NCBI GenBank assembly: GCA_934438085.1
Contig: CAKSBC010000003.1
Span: 62,001 to 126,000 of the forward strand
From: an uncultured Lachnospiraceae bacterium
Lineage (GTDB): Bacteria > Bacillota > Clostridia > Lachnospirales > Lachnospiraceae
DNA: 64,000 nt
Direction of reading: 5' to 3'
Made by a program: the position numbers and the translations under genes. This document shows positions 1 through 8,809 of this stretch, piece after piece; positions within the stretch are counted from its first letter, which is position 1, and each line of letters starts with the position of its first letter. Below the pieces are notes generated by a model. The model saw nothing but the letters and a program-made list of their open reading frames with translations, was not told where the DNA came from and did not search any database.

Positions 1-441
1 GCCCCGGAACTCAACCTTTTGCCCGGTATTCGTGACAAAATCGAAATCAGTAGGATAGTTCTCACCGAAGTTAATAGTGATACCTCTGAAATCAGTCGGA
101 GCAGCATGAAGGTTTATGGTCACTTCATACAGTCCGTCTGATACCAGATTCTTTCCTACCAACCCTGTGTTGTAGAACATTGCCCCCGGCTTGTTCCGTG
201 GGAGAAAATACATGGAACCGTCAACCCTGGTGAAGTTCTCTTCCAGAGTGGCGTACACCACATCGTCAGTTCCCTCATTGAACAGGTTGTCCGGGTTGGA
301 GAAGTAGGCAAACTCTCCGCTGTCTACTCTGGCTTTCGCCTGCGCTTCCTGGTTGACAACTCCGAAAGAAATCATTATGTATGCTCTCTCACGGAGGGAG
401 TCTTTCATGCTTGTCTTATACTCTTTGGATACCTTTTGCAT
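1..441 (-). CDS. Phage distal tail/baseplate-type protein, N-terminal part (runs off window)
   Basis: An open frame of 147 codons begins with ATG at 441 (protein start MQKVSKEYKTSMKD) and is still open at the left edge, so the C-terminus is missing. It lies immediately after two other tail genes in the late operon, on the same strand. I see no signal peptide or membrane segment. Position after the tape measure and a small tail protein suggests a baseplate or receptor-binding component. That role is inferred from gene order; I do not recognise a domain. Confidence 0.6.
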   Translation of the reverse strand, partial: MQKVSKEYKTSMKDSLRERAYIMISFGVVNQEAQAKARVDSGEFAYFSNPDNLFNEGTDDVVYATLEENFTRVDGSMYFLPRNKPGAMFYNTGLVGKNLVSDGLYEVTINLHAAPTDFRGITINFGENYPTDFDFVTNTGQKVEFRG

Positions 442-445
442 AAAA

Positions 446-817
446 TCACTCTCCTACGTCAATCAGATTCACCTTGCAATTCCTGTAGTGTGTCGGGTGA
501 CCGTCCTCATCTACCCAGTAGGGTTCAGCCGTTCGGTTACCGCAGTACATTTTGATGGTCTTAGGTGCATTGCTTACAGGGTCAATAAAAGTTACATTTA
601 CAAAGAAGTTATCAAGGATACTTAGTATCTTTGACCACTGTTCGGCAGTGAGCCATGACCATTCCAGATTGTCAATCTTGTACTGGTCACGTCCAATACG
701 CTGACCCACCACCGTACCGTTTGCGTTACGCCCGGAGTCTACAAGAGTGGTCACCGTAGGGGTGACACCTCTCTTGCAGGGAGGTAACGCATAACCGTTG
801 ATTGCCAGATAAGCCAT
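446..817 (-). CDS. Small phage tail protein (possible distal tail component)
   Basis: This 123-residue frame starts MAYLAINGYALPP and is followed after 4 bases by the next tail gene. It lies 14 bases downstream of the tape-measure gene, the slot usually held by distal tail or tail-completion proteins in siphophages. The sequence has Trp-rich and mixed beta character (for example LEWSWLTAEQW) and no catalytic motif. Assignment to the tail rests on synteny; the exact role is unknown. Confidence 0.65.
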   Translation of the reverse strand: MAYLAINGYALPPCKRGVTPTVTTLVDSGRNANGTVVGQRIGRDQYKIDNLEWSWLTAEQWSKILSILDNFFVNVTFIDPVSNAPKTIKMYCGNRTAEPYWVDEDGHPTHYRNCKVNLIDVGE

Positions 818-831
818 TACACATTACCTCC

Positions 832-3800
832 TTATCCCGTAAAGCTATAGCCATTGGCTTTCTTCTGAGTGGTTACAGCGTCAGTCACCACACGGTTACC
901 AACCTGCACCACAGTTTTCTCTTCCTTATCAGCCTGCCTACGCATATCGTCAGCCATCTGAACCATAGTCGGTTCAACGTACTCATGGTAGAAATCCTCC
1001 ATGGCTTCACGGAAGCCCGTTGCGGAAATCTCCGTGCTGCTCTGTACGTTAGAAGAAATAGACCGGGAGAATGCGGCAGAGTCATAATATTTCAGAGCAG
1101 AAGTATCAACTGCCAGTGCCATTGTCGGACTGAAATTCGTGAAAGAATCAGCCCAAGTGCCGACTACAGACTTCGTACTCTTACCCACCTGGGCAATCGC
1201 ATTGTTGAAACCTGCAACGGCGAAACCGCCAATCTCATAAAAGACCTTAGACGGGGAGTTTACATCCAACTTGTCCTTGAACCAGGAGATGATTGAACTA
1301 CCCCAGGAAGAGATTGTGCTTTTGCAAGTATGGTACAATTCACCGATACCGTTCTTAAAACCGCTCACTACGTCAGAAGCTACATTGTAGAAACCGTTAT
1401 AGGAGCAATGTGCTGTGAACCAACTCTTCACGCTGCTACCGAAGGTACTCATGTTACCCTGTGCCGCAGTGTAGTAGCCGCCGATTCTGTTCTTGAATCC
1501 ATCAACCACACTGGTTGCGAAACCAGAGAATGCAGAAGAGGAAGCAATGCCAGAGAACCAGTTCTTCACGTTCGTAGCCCAGGTAGTCATATTGCTCTTC
1601 GTATTCACATACGCAGAACCAATCTTATCCTTGAACCCGGTCACCACATTGTTTGCAAAGGTCTGGAAGTTGGCAGAGTTCACGCCACCGAAGCCGCTGT
1701 TCGTAAACCACTCTTTCACATTCGTAGCCCAGGTAACCATGTTGGACTTCGTAGTAGTGTAGGTAGAACCCACCTTTGTACGGAAGCCCTCAATGACATT
1801 CCCGGCAAACGTCTGGAAGTTCGTAGAGTTTACGCCACCGAAGGAACTACTGGTAAACCATTCCTTGACTTTACTTGCCCAGGTAGTCACGTTCGTTTTG
1901 GTATTGGTATAAGCAGTACCGACTTTGGTTCGGAAACCTTCAATCGTGTTGTTCGCAAAGGTACTGAATGTATCGCTGTTCACTCCACCAAAAGAGTTGT
2001 TGCTGAACCATTCTTTTACCTTGCCTGCCCAGGTGGTCACGTTAGATTTGACAGTGGTATAAGTACCGCCTACCTTCTCTTTGAAGCCGCTTACGATATT
2101 GCCGCCGATTTCCTTGAAATGCTCAACAATACCCTTGCCGTCCTCACCCTTCGTGAACCACTCAATGACCTTGCCTGCCCATTCCTTAACCTTGCCTGCA
2201 ATCTCACTGAACTTATTAAGTCCCTGCAAGAAACCTTCGACAACATAACCGCCCATCTCCTTCATAACTGTAGAAGGAGAGTGAATACCGAAGCACTCTT
2301 TGAATCCCTCAATGAACGGGTCAAATACGTTCTCCTTAATCCACTTACCGATGTTCTTAATGCCGTCCCAGATACCTTCAAGCAGACCTGCTACCCAGTC
2401 AAGACCGCACTTCTTCGTGCCGTCATCATTGGTCAGATATTTTTGGAAGTAACCGTTAATGTCCTCCCAGATACCCTGTACGAAACCTGCAACGAAACTT
2501 ACAGCGGCTCCCAGAGCGGAACCCAGTAATTTGAAGAAACTCTGTGCCACACCTGCAAAGTCAATACCCTTAATACAAGCCTTGAGATTCTTCCACAGGT
2601 CTTTGCCCATCTTGTTCCAGTCATAGCTTGCAATCCACTCCTGGGCTTCATCGAATGCACCCTTCAAGAAATCGCCAATGCTCTTTCCTACAAGGCTCCA
2701 ATTCAAGCCGCCAAGCAAGCCAATCATAAAATCAAGGGCTACAGTGACACCACGAACCAGAAGTCTACCCAGGTATGTGAAGTCGATTTCTTCCATTGCA
2801 CCATTCAGCAGTTCCGCTATATGATTGCCCAGGTTCTTGAAGTCCGCTGTCTTTAGGAACCAGTATGCTGTCTGAATCGCACCGTTCAATCCGTATCCGA
2901 TTTTGTGACCGATACCAGACCAGTCAATGCTATCCACAATCTCATTGAACTTTTCGCCCAGTAGAGTACCCAGGGTTTTCCAGTCACCTGCGTCCAGTGC
3001 TGCTTTCAGCTTGTCGGTAAATTCAGAAATGCTACTGTCAATCGGCACGGTTTCAAACATATCGCCGTAGTTCTTACTGCCAGAACCGCTTCCACTGGAA
3101 TCTTTCTGGCTGATAATGTTCAATTCATCAATGCCAACCGTAGCGTCCTTAATGTCCTTTGCTGCTTTCTTTGCAGACTTACCCGCACCAGAAATGGAAT
3201 CGCCGTAGGAAGCCGCCGCTTTCTTCGCTTTCGTGAAGGTGGTTGCACCAGACAGACGGGCGAAGAACTGATTGACGATGTTCAGCAGTGCTGCAAATTT
3301 ATCAATCAGAGCGTCCACCGCAGGAGCAATCATATTGATGAGCGGAGCCACCATAGCACCCATGCTGTTCTTGAGGTACTGGAAACTGGTTGCCAGACTG
3401 TCCATGCTTCCTTTGAACGTACCGCCCATGAGGGAACTGTACATATACAAATTCTGAATACCTTCCTTCATTGCAGCCGTAAGCTGTGAAAAGAAGAATC
3501 GAATTGCACGGTACATTGCGATACGCTTTAAGGAAGAGAACATCTGACCCAGACCAGAGGTTGTTTGCTTTACCTTGCTACTCAGCTTAGAACCAATAGT
3601 GCTTCCCAGTTTCTTGCAGGCGTTCACTGCCGACTTTGCAGCAGTACTTACACCCTTCAAAGCAGCTTGAAATGCTTTCAGAGCAACACCACCTACGGCA
3701 GAAAATGCTCTTGAGAACACGCCACCTACACCTTGCAGGACACCCAAGAATCCACGGGTCTGCGTAGCGGCGGCTGTAACCTGGGAAGTATACTGGGTGA

Positions 3801-4287
3801 TACCAGAGGTTGCCGCTGTAGCCGCCGCACCTGCGCTTGCAGCACCCGTAGTGTCCGCAGCGGGAGTGGTAGTCCCGGCAGGCGTAGCCGTCTGGTTCCC
3901 AGTAAGGTTTCTCATGTTTGGAATCTGAATACCCTGCATACTCTGTAGAGCCGTGCTGAGTGCTTCAACCTTTTCCACACCAGACCAGTTCAGACCATCC
4001 AGAGAAGCACCGATTTCAGTTATTCTCTTAGAGATTGTGGAGGAAATCTTGACATTGCTCAGAGAATTAAGGCTCTTCGTCAAATCTTCAATCTTCTCAA
4101 TCCCGGACATACTCAGCTTTGCGTTGCTGATTGCGTCCAGTTTCTTGCTGATATTGTTCAGACCTGCGCCGCCTTTAGTAGCTGCTTTCAGCTTATTGAA
4201 GCTGTTAATCAGAGCGTCTACACCTTTAGCGGCATTTTCGGACTTCGCTTCAATTTGAAACTCAAGACCTTCAATCTCAACTGCCAT
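832..4287 (-). CDS. Phage tail tape measure protein
   Basis: At 1151 residues this is the longest late gene. It lies directly after the tail-chaperone pair, as tape measure genes do. The N-terminus is coiled-coil-like (repeated ALINSFNKL and LDAIS heptads). An Ala/Thr/Gly-rich stretch follows at about residues 130-165, then hydrophobic helices at about 300-350. The GIHSPS motif common in tape measure proteins occurs near residue 670, with a second copy, VNSPS, near the C-terminus. Between these lie tandem repeats of about 50 residues with Trp-Phe signatures (VKEWF, FGGVNS), with a 150-bp period in the DNA between about 1600 and 2060. The protein sets tail length and is ejected with DNA, as known for the family. 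Confidence 0.93.
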   Translation of the reverse strand: MAVEIEGLEFQIEAKSENAAKGVDALINSFNKLKAATKGGAGLNNISKKLDAISNAKLSMSGIEKIEDLTKSLNSLSNVKISSTISKRITEIGASLDGLNWSGVEKVEALSTALQSMQGIQIPNMRNLTGNQTATPAGTTTPAADTTGAASAGAAATAATSGITQYTSQVTAAATQTRGFLGVLQGVGGVFSRAFSAVGGVALKAFQAALKGVSTAAKSAVNACKKLGSTIGSKLSSKVKQTTSGLGQMFSSLKRIAMYRAIRFFFSQLTAAMKEGIQNLYMYSSLMGGTFKGSMDSLATSFQYLKNSMGAMVAPLINMIAPAVDALIDKFAALLNIVNQFFARLSGATTFTKAKKAAASYGDSISGAGKSAKKAAKDIKDATVGIDELNIISQKDSSGSGSGSKNYGDMFETVPIDSSISEFTDKLKAALDAGDWKTLGTLLGEKFNEIVDSIDWSGIGHKIGYGLNGAIQTAYWFLKTADFKNLGNHIAELLNGAMEEIDFTYLGRLLVRGVTVALDFMIGLLGGLNWSLVGKSIGDFLKGAFDEAQEWIASYDWNKMGKDLWKNLKACIKGIDFAGVAQSFFKLLGSALGAAVSFVAGFVQGIWEDINGYFQKYLTNDDGTKKCGLDWVAGLLEGIWDGIKNIGKWIKENVFDPFIEGFKECFGIHSPSTVMKEMGGYVVEGFLQGLNKFSEIAGKVKEWAGKVIEWFTKGEDGKGIVEHFKEIGGNIVSGFKEKVGGTYTTVKSNVTTWAGKVKEWFSNNSFGGVNSDTFSTFANNTIEGFRTKVGTAYTNTKTNVTTWASKVKEWFTSSSFGGVNSTNFQTFAGNVIEGFRTKVGSTYTTTKSNMVTWATNVKEWFTNSGFGGVNSANFQTFANNVVTGFKDKIGSAYVNTKSNMTTWATNVKNWFSGIASSSAFSGFATSVVDGFKNRIGGYYTAAQGNMSTFGSSVKSWFTAHCSYNGFYNVASDVVSGFKNGIGELYHTCKSTISSWGSSIISWFKDKLDVNSPSKVFYEIGGFAVAGFNNAIAQVGKSTKSVVGTWADSFTNFSPTMALAVDTSALKYYDSAAFSRSISSNVQSSTEISATGFREAMEDFYHEYVEPTMVQMADDMRRQADKEEKTVVQVGNRVVTDAVTTQKKANGYSFTG
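1600..2060 (-). repeat. Tandem 150-bp (50-residue) repeats inside the tape measure gene
   Basis: Equivalent sequence blocks (plus-strand form near ACGCCACCGAAG) recur at 1681, 1831 and 1981, an exact 150-bp spacing. The encoded unit carries VKEWF followed by FGGVNS and then a GF..KVG segment. More diverged units flank this block on both sides. Whole-unit gain or loss would change protein length in 50-residue steps without breaking the frame. Confidence 0.8.
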
Positions 4288-4290
4288 GAT

Positions 4291-5063
4291 TTATTCCTCC
4301 TTCCGTTTGAATTTTGAATTGACCCCTGCCATTATCTGTTTCATGGCTTCCTTACCTGCATGAAGTTTCTTCTGATTCTCTTCCTCTTGCTGCTGTCTAT
4401 GACGTGCTTCAGTAAGAGGAATCGGAGCCTGCCTGTAAGGAATAGGCTTATGCTTTTTACTCATAGCGTTCAGTACCGGGGAAGCGTCAACCAACGCTTC
4501 ATAAAAATACAGACCTTGTAGCCAGAGTGCTTCATTCTGCCGCTCTTTGACCTTTTCATCCATATCCCTGTAGTACCGTGCCATCTCACAATCACCATCC
4601 CAGTAATCGTGATAGCCCATACCCAGACTCATGTAGTAACCGCAGAGTTTTTCAAAAGTTTCTCCGTAACGATAAACAACGGGCAAGCGGCGGTTGCCGC
4701 CGCCCGTTGCAGCCTGGGAGTCCGAACCCGTTACCAGTTCGCTTCCCAACTCACGTTTTTTACCGCTTTCTCATCGGGTTCCTCCATCAGAGTCACAATC
4801 GGGTCATTGTACATCTCTGCCAACTTACCAATCAGTTCATCCTTATGGGGCATACCCGCATAAATCTTGTCAATCACATCCTGCTTCACGAAACGATGGT
4901 GCGCCTTGAATGCACCTGCAAAAAGAGCAGGAAGCAGAGTCATAGGCTTACGGTCAATGTCCTGTGCGACAAAGCCCTCATCCTCCATCTGCTTGACAGT
5001 ACGCCGTGTAAACTCAAGCGTATATTCCTTATCTTCATAGGTAAAAACAATCTGTTTAGCCAT
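4291..5063 (-). CDS. Tail assembly chaperone, frameshifted long form (G-T type fusion, 257 residues)
   Basis: The short chaperone frame (4731-5063) contains the heptamer A AAA AAC in the correct phase at codons 102-103. A -1 slip there enters the frame open down to 4291, giving 103 + 154 residues. The downstream frame has no ATG near its beginning; its first usable start is TTG at 4749, with no clear Shine-Dalgarno sequence. This is the classic arrangement of lambda G/GT and its relatives, where a few percent of ribosomes shift to make a longer chaperone that binds the tape measure. The gene sits between tail tube and tape measure, as expected. The C-terminal extension is charged and Gln/Glu/Lys-rich. 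Shift efficiency cannot be read from the sequence. Confidence 0.82.
4731..5063 (-). CDS. Tail assembly chaperone, short form (DUF5055-like, G type)
   Basis: The 110-residue product starts MAKQIVFTYEDKEYTLEF and ends shortly after the slippery heptamer with SWEANW. The TYEDKEYTLEFTRRTVKQME region resembles the DUF5055 family of phage tail chaperone-like proteins. It lies between the tail tube gene and the tape measure gene. The short form would be the abundant product and the frameshifted form the minor one. ATG is preceded by an AGGAG-type ribosome site. Confidence 0.82.
   Translation of the reverse strand: MAKQIVFTYEDKEYTLEFTRRTVKQMEDEGFVAQDIDRKPMTLLPALFAGAFKAHHRFVKQDVIDKIYAGMPHKDELIGKLAEMYNDPIVTLMEEPDEKAVKNVSWEANW
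4755..4761 (-). other. Programmed -1 ribosomal frameshift site (A AAA AAC)
   Basis: On the minus strand the zero-frame codons read GTA AAA AAC, giving the canonical X XXY YYZ slippery heptamer. Both frames overlap here, and the -1 frame continues without interruption for 154 codons. A strong hairpin (arms AACGGGC/GCCCGTT with an inner GGCGG/CCGCC) begins about 47 nt downstream. That is farther than the usual 5-9 nt spacing, so its role as a stimulator is uncertain. Confidence 0.85.
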
Positions 5064-5102
5064 TGCTCAACTCTCCTTTAATTCTCAAAATTAAATGTAA
5101 CC

Positions 5103-5531
5103 TTACTCGCCTTCATCCTCAGTAATCGGAGTAGACGGGGCAATCGTAATTGCCATACCACGAACCTCATTCACACCGCCGCCAGTGACGTAGACGGACA
5201 GTTCGCCTGCAAACTTGAACTTACCCTCAGAACCCGTAGGAGTCGGGGAACTTGCAGTCTCAGTGCCACCGAACCATACAGCGTATTCCTCATTCTTGCC
5301 CTCAAGGGCTTTCAGAGCCTTATACTCAGTGTGGTCATAGTTGGCATTAAAGGTCATGCCGTCATTGCTCTGAACACCATTCACATAAGTCTGCATTTTG
5401 TCAGACAGAGTGGTGGTTTCAAGCAGTTCCGGGTCACCGCCCAGGTCGGGGAACTCAGTAATGTCAAGCAGCTTCTCCCATGTAGCCTGGTTCTTGTGCA
5501 TGAGGAAGGTCATATAAGTACTTGTAGCCAT
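5103..5531 (-). CDS. Major tail (tail tube) protein
   Basis: The start ATG at 5531 lies 9 nt after AGGAGG, better placed than the GTG six bases upstream. The 142-residue protein (MATSTYMTFLMHKNQ) has the size and the Gly/Thr-rich beta character of siphophage tube proteins: FNANYDHTEYKALKAL in the middle and an AGELSVYVTGGG loop region near the end. It lies between tail-terminator and chaperone genes, the conserved place for the tube protein. It would form hexameric rings stacked along the tape measure. Confidence 0.82.
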   Translation of the reverse strand: MATSTYMTFLMHKNQATWEKLLDITEFPDLGGDPELLETTTLSDKMQTYVNGVQSNDGMTFNANYDHTEYKALKALEGKNEEYAVWFGGTETASSPTPTGSEGKFKFAGELSVYVTGGGVNEVRGMAITIAPSTPITEDEGE

Positions 5532-5537
5532 TTTCAC

Positions 5538-5939
5538 TTACCTCCTGTAAAAGTGTTTTCCATCGGTTGCCACACGGAAGCGGGCTGTAATCCGATAGAT
5601 CGTTGCGTCCTCCATGTTCGGAACCGGGGTCATAGCCGTGCGCCTAAAATTCATGGAGTACAATGCGTCATTGATTTCTTTAATAATCTTCTTGCATTCC
5701 GTTTTCTTACCCTCTGCCTTATTGGAGTAGACATTGATTTCAAACATGGCAATGACCATATTCTCTTTCATGCTGCTATTCTGCCACTCCGTAGGGATAT
5801 AGCAGTCACTCTGGGTAATACTCACATGAGGAAAAGAAGAAGGTGATTTCACATATTCACTGGCAATGTCAATCTTAGGGAATTTCTCTCGCAAGATTTT
5901 TGCAAGCCTTGTATAGACTTCGTTTTCGCAGTCAATCAT
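5538..5939 (-). CDS. Tail terminator / neck protein
   Basis: ATG at 5939 is 8 nt after AGGAGG. The 133-residue protein (MIDCENEVYTRLAKIL) has an alpha/beta layout with FPHVSITQSDCY and a VIAMFEINVYSNK strand. This resembles the tail terminator/minor capsid family that caps the tail tube. It overlaps the upstream gp10-like gene by 4 bases (translational coupling) and ends 6 bases before the tail tube gene start. The call rests mainly on position, size and strand pattern. Confidence 0.7.
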   Translation of the reverse strand: MIDCENEVYTRLAKILREKFPKIDIASEYVKSPSSFPHVSITQSDCYIPTEWQNSSMKENMVIAMFEINVYSNKAEGKKTECKKIIKEINDALYSMNFRRTAMTPVPNMEDATIYRITARFRVATDGKHFYRR

Positions 5940-6466
5940 GTGTAACACCTCCTTGCTATCTCTGCAAATTTCTCTTCCAACTCTCTGACTGTTTCGTACA
6001 TACTCATGTTTGCGGGGTTACCATAGGTGTGAACTTCACCTGCGTGTTTTCCAGTGGTAATAACTTCACCGTTAGAACCAGGGTCACCAGTGTACCGCCA
6101 TCCCTTTTCAAGCCGTCCCAGTTTATAACCGTAGCCGCCACGGGTGAAACCGTTCTTGCCTGCTTCCGGGTGATTGTCTGGATACTTAACGCCTGTACCA
6201 AACTCAATAAAGAGGACTGAACTTCCTACAGCTACCACGGCTACTTTGTTGTTATCCCGGCTCTCTACAGACACGCTCACATCATTCGTGCCGTCATAAA
6301 CGGCTGTCTGGAACTTCGCTGTAGCCACCTGGACTCCTTCTTCGCCCAAGGCTTGTATGAATTTTTCAGTACACTCTTTCAACCACGTCTTGTAGTTCTT
6401 GAGTTCTTTAATGGCATTGTCAATGCTCTTTTCAGATAACGTAACTTTGATAACACGCTTTCTCAC
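5936..6466 (-). CDS. HK97 gp10-like head-tail protein
   Basis: The GTG start at 6466 overlaps the previous gene end by 4 bases. The N-terminal half resembles HK97 gp10 family proteins, including an early amphipathic helix (IDNAIKELKNYKTWL) and the VLFIEFGTGV motif typical of the family. At 176 residues it is within or slightly above the usual length. The central Gly-rich segment (GFTRGGYGYKLGRLEKGW) is also common in this family. It acts in head-tail joining or tail completion. Confidence 0.82.
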   Translation of the reverse strand: MRKRVIKVTLSEKSIDNAIKELKNYKTWLKECTEKFIQALGEEGVQVATAKFQTAVYDGTNDVSVSVESRDNNKVAVVAVGSSVLFIEFGTGVKYPDNHPEAGKNGFTRGGYGYKLGRLEKGWRYTGDPGSNGEVITTGKHAGEVHTYGNPANMSMYETVRELEEKFAEIARRCYT

Positions 6467-6837
6467 GATACGGTCACCTTGCTAATCGCATAAGAAATAC
6501 TGTTAAGGGACTTTGCGACACGCCGTACCCTATAGTCACAGAGAGGATTGCCGTCATTTCCGAACTCTGGCTCCTTATCCACAAAGAGCAGGGTGTTTTC
6601 GTCAATGGGGCAATTTGTATCATCGGTAATGAGTACCTTATCATAGGACTCTAAGTTACCGAACATATTCACCTGGGCATATCCAGTCGCAGGTGAAACA
6701 CTGCATTGCAGTTCAACTGGGCTTTCATAGCCCACCTGGTATTCACCAGTTTCATTCCCGTCATCGTCCAGAAGCGGCTCCCTGCCTTTATACAGGCAGT
6801 AATGCACGGGCTTGAGATTGCGCTTCATCAGCTTCAT
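6463..6837 (-). CDS. Head closure-type connector protein
   Basis: This 124-residue protein starts MKLMKRNLKPVHYCLY and lies between the gp6-like connector and the gp10-like gene, the position of head-closure (stopper) proteins such as SPP1 gp16. It carries a beta-rich core (VELQCSVSPATGYAQVNMFG) and a DYRVRRVAKSLNSISYAISK tail typical of this group. It overlaps both neighbours by 4 bases, so the connector genes are translationally coupled. Confidence 0.72.
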   Translation of the reverse strand: MKLMKRNLKPVHYCLYKGREPLLDDDGNETGEYQVGYESPVELQCSVSPATGYAQVNMFGNLESYDKVLITDDTNCPIDENTLLFVDKEPEFGNDGNPLCDYRVRRVAKSLNSISYAISKVTVS

Positions 6838-7145
6838 AGAATCACCCCCGCCATCGGAAGGATTCGCCGCAGCAGAGTAGGGGGAATGTCACCATCTTCA
6901 TAAGAACGGGAAACGCCGTTTTCGCTGTGTGCTGTTTCACCCTCTGCCCCACGCTTGTTCAGCATATAGGCGGCAATCTCAACATGAACCGTGTCATATT
7001 TTGTAGGAACCGTATCTTCCTCTGTATAAGGGTAGGCACGGGAAAGCACTACCCCTTTCGCTAAAGTGAGGTAAGTGGACAACACATTGTCATCCGTTTC
7101 CTCTGTCATGCTTTTCAGCATGGTCAGCTTCTCTTCATCGGTCAT
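6834..7145 (-). CDS. Head-tail connector (gp6-like adaptor)
   Basis: ATG at 7145 is preceded by AGGAGG at 8 nt; an in-frame GTG 9 bases upstream is less well placed. The 103-residue mostly helical protein (MTDEEKLTMLKSMTEETDD, then LTLAKGVVLSRAYPY) matches the helical adaptor proteins that dock on the portal, such as HK97 gp6 and SPP1 gp15. It follows the major capsid gene, as in related phages. Confidence 0.78.
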   Translation of the reverse strand: MTDEEKLTMLKSMTEETDDNVLSTYLTLAKGVVLSRAYPYTEEDTVPTKYDTVHVEIAAYMLNKRGAEGETAHSENGVSRSYEDGDIPPTLLRRILPMAGVIL

Positions 7146-7170
7146 GTTGTCCACCTCCTTCTAATCTTCA

Positions 7171-8184
7171 TCAGCCCGCAGTCTTGCCAATGTCAGCGGC
7201 ATTCGCCACATAAACAGAACGGCTGTAGGTCGGCTTCTCAAAGGTAGTAGAAATACCAGTGAACATACCGTGATACCATTCGGGACCATGGTCAAGACCA
7301 ATCTGACCGAACAACTGATACTTATCACCTGCACCAGTCTTTGCAAGCGGCTCCAGGAAGAAGTTACCCTTACCCGGAACAGGCTGATAAACAGGAGCCA
7401 GAACGTCAAGGTTCAGAAGCAGTGCAGTACCCGCAGGCAGGCACTCACCCAGATACAGGTAAACAACACCGATAGGCGTTACCACACTGGAAAGAGCGAT
7501 ACCGTTAATCTCACGGGCAGCGGGAACCACGGTCAGACCATTCTGAACAGCGTCAGCATTGACCTGGAACAGAGTCACAGCGTCACACCACAGCACCAGA
7601 CCGTCAGTCGGAGCATTTGCGCCGTAAATCTTCTTCACCATGTCAGCAATGTCCCACAGACCCAGGGGCTTCTTGCCCATTGCCATAGTGTTAGAAGTGA
7701 TAGCCTTTACCAGACCACGGGTCTTGTTCACCTCAGTATCAGAAGTAGCCTTGTTGTACTCACCGTTGATAAAGGTGTACTCAATATCACGGTTGACCTT
7801 CTGAATCTTAGCGGCAACCTGGAAGTCCAGTTCGCTCATCGGGTTTGCCTGCTGCTCTGCAACATTGATACCGCTCAGAGTACCCATGTTGCTCTGCTTA
7901 CCGTAAGAAACACCAACGGACTCCTGGAAAATCTGAGTGACGTTCGTTTTCTGAGAACGGGTCACAACACTACCTTCCGGGGCAGTCAGAGAAGCACTCT
8001 CACTGATTGCAGGCTGAGTGCCATTGCCGTTAGAGGTGTACTCCTGCCCGGTAACGAACTCTACATGATTCGTGGTTTTCGCCTTGCTACCAATGATGGA
8101 AGAAAGCGGGGTACGCACGTTACCCTTGTTAAACAGCATTCCAGAATAATTCAGAACGCCAAAACTGGTTGCAATATCTGCCAT
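7171..8184 (-). CDS. Major capsid protein (SU10/DUF5309-like HK97 fold)
   Basis: The 337-residue product (MADIATSFGVLNYSGMLFN) has features of the SU10-type/DUF5309 capsid family. These include TPLSSIIGSKAKTTNHVEF near the N-terminus, the conserved helix segment with DFQVAAKIQKVNRDIEYTF, and a TRGLVKAI region. It follows the scaffold gene and precedes the connector genes. No maturation protease is visible in the window, and the protein lacks a long N-terminal delta domain, consistent with a separate scaffold. Confidence 0.88.
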   Translation of the reverse strand: MADIATSFGVLNYSGMLFNKGNVRTPLSSIIGSKAKTTNHVEFVTGQEYTSNGNGTQPAISESASLTAPEGSVVTRSQKTNVTQIFQESVGVSYGKQSNMGTLSGINVAEQQANPMSELDFQVAAKIQKVNRDIEYTFINGEYNKATSDTEVNKTRGLVKAITSNTMAMGKKPLGLWDIADMVKKIYGANAPTDGLVLWCDAVTLFQVNADAVQNGLTVVPAAREINGIALSSVVTPIGVVYLYLGECLPAGTALLLNLDVLAPVYQPVPGKGNFFLEPLAKTGAGDKYQLFGQIGLDHGPEWYHGMFTGISTTFEKPTYSRSVYVANAADIGKTAG

Positions 8185-8203
8185 TGTCTTTTACCTCCAA
8201 TGT

Positions 8204-8794
8204 TTAGTCTTTAATCTGATTCGCTTCATCCTGCGCTTTCAGACGTGTATAGTAGGCAACTGCGGTCAAATCGCCGCTTGCCTGCGCTTCTTCGATTTTC
8301 TTAGCGTAATCCATGCCGCCTGTCCCATCAGAACCCGCAGCAGGTCTGGGAGTTTTCTTCATCTGTTCGGCACGAATAGCCTTTTCACGGGACTCATTGA
8401 ACGTAGCCTGGTTCTTCATAACCGTGTCCATATCGCCGTCAACCATTGCGATTGCGGTACTGTCAGCAAGTTTCTCATCGTAGCCCATGGCTACCAGTTT
8501 GGTCTTTTTGTCTGCCAGGGCGATAGAACGCTTCAAGTCGGCATTTTCCTGGGTCAGCTTGTCCATGGTTGCTTTCTGTTCAGCGGCAGCGGCTTCATCC
8601 GCAGTCTGCTTACCTCTCAACTGCTTCTTGTAATCAGCAGCTTCGGAGTTGGCTTTAGAAAGCTGTGCTTTCAGACGATTGATCTCAGCGTCATTACTCT
8701 GACCTGCACCCGCAGCCTGCAAAGCAGTGGAAATCTCTTCCTCAGTCATACCTTCCTTGTAGGAATCTCCAAGCAAATCACTTAAATAACTCAT
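8204..8794 (-). CDS. Phage scaffolding protein (DUF4355-like)
   Basis: The 196-residue protein is highly helical and charged, with a long coiled coil at about residues 35-100 (INRLKAQLSKANSEAADYKKQL) followed by a Lys/Glu-rich segment and the PRPAAGSDGTGGMDYAKKI region. This matches capsid scaffold proteins, which guide procapsid assembly and are then lost. It sits directly upstream of the capsid gene. The start follows GGAGG. The 5' leader holds a 26-bp direct repeat. Confidence 0.82.
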   Translation of the reverse strand: MSYLSDLLGDSYKEGMTEEEISTALQAAGAGQSNDAEINRLKAQLSKANSEAADYKKQLRGKQTADEAAAAEQKATMDKLTQENADLKRSIALADKKTKLVAMGYDEKLADSTAIAMVDGDMDTVMKNQATFNESREKAIRAEQMKKTPRPAAGSDGTGGMDYAKKIEEAQASGDLTAVAYYTRLKAQDEANQIKD

Positions 8795-8809
8795 AATAAA
8801 AGTCCTCCT

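Noticed and set aside
1330..2529. A 399-codon plus-strand frame
   Set aside because: Opposite-strand shadow of the tape measure repeats, without a ribosome site.
7270..8214. A 314-codon plus-strand frame
   Set aside because: Lies entirely opposite the major capsid gene, whose coding is certain; product is Leu/Thr/His-rich shadow.
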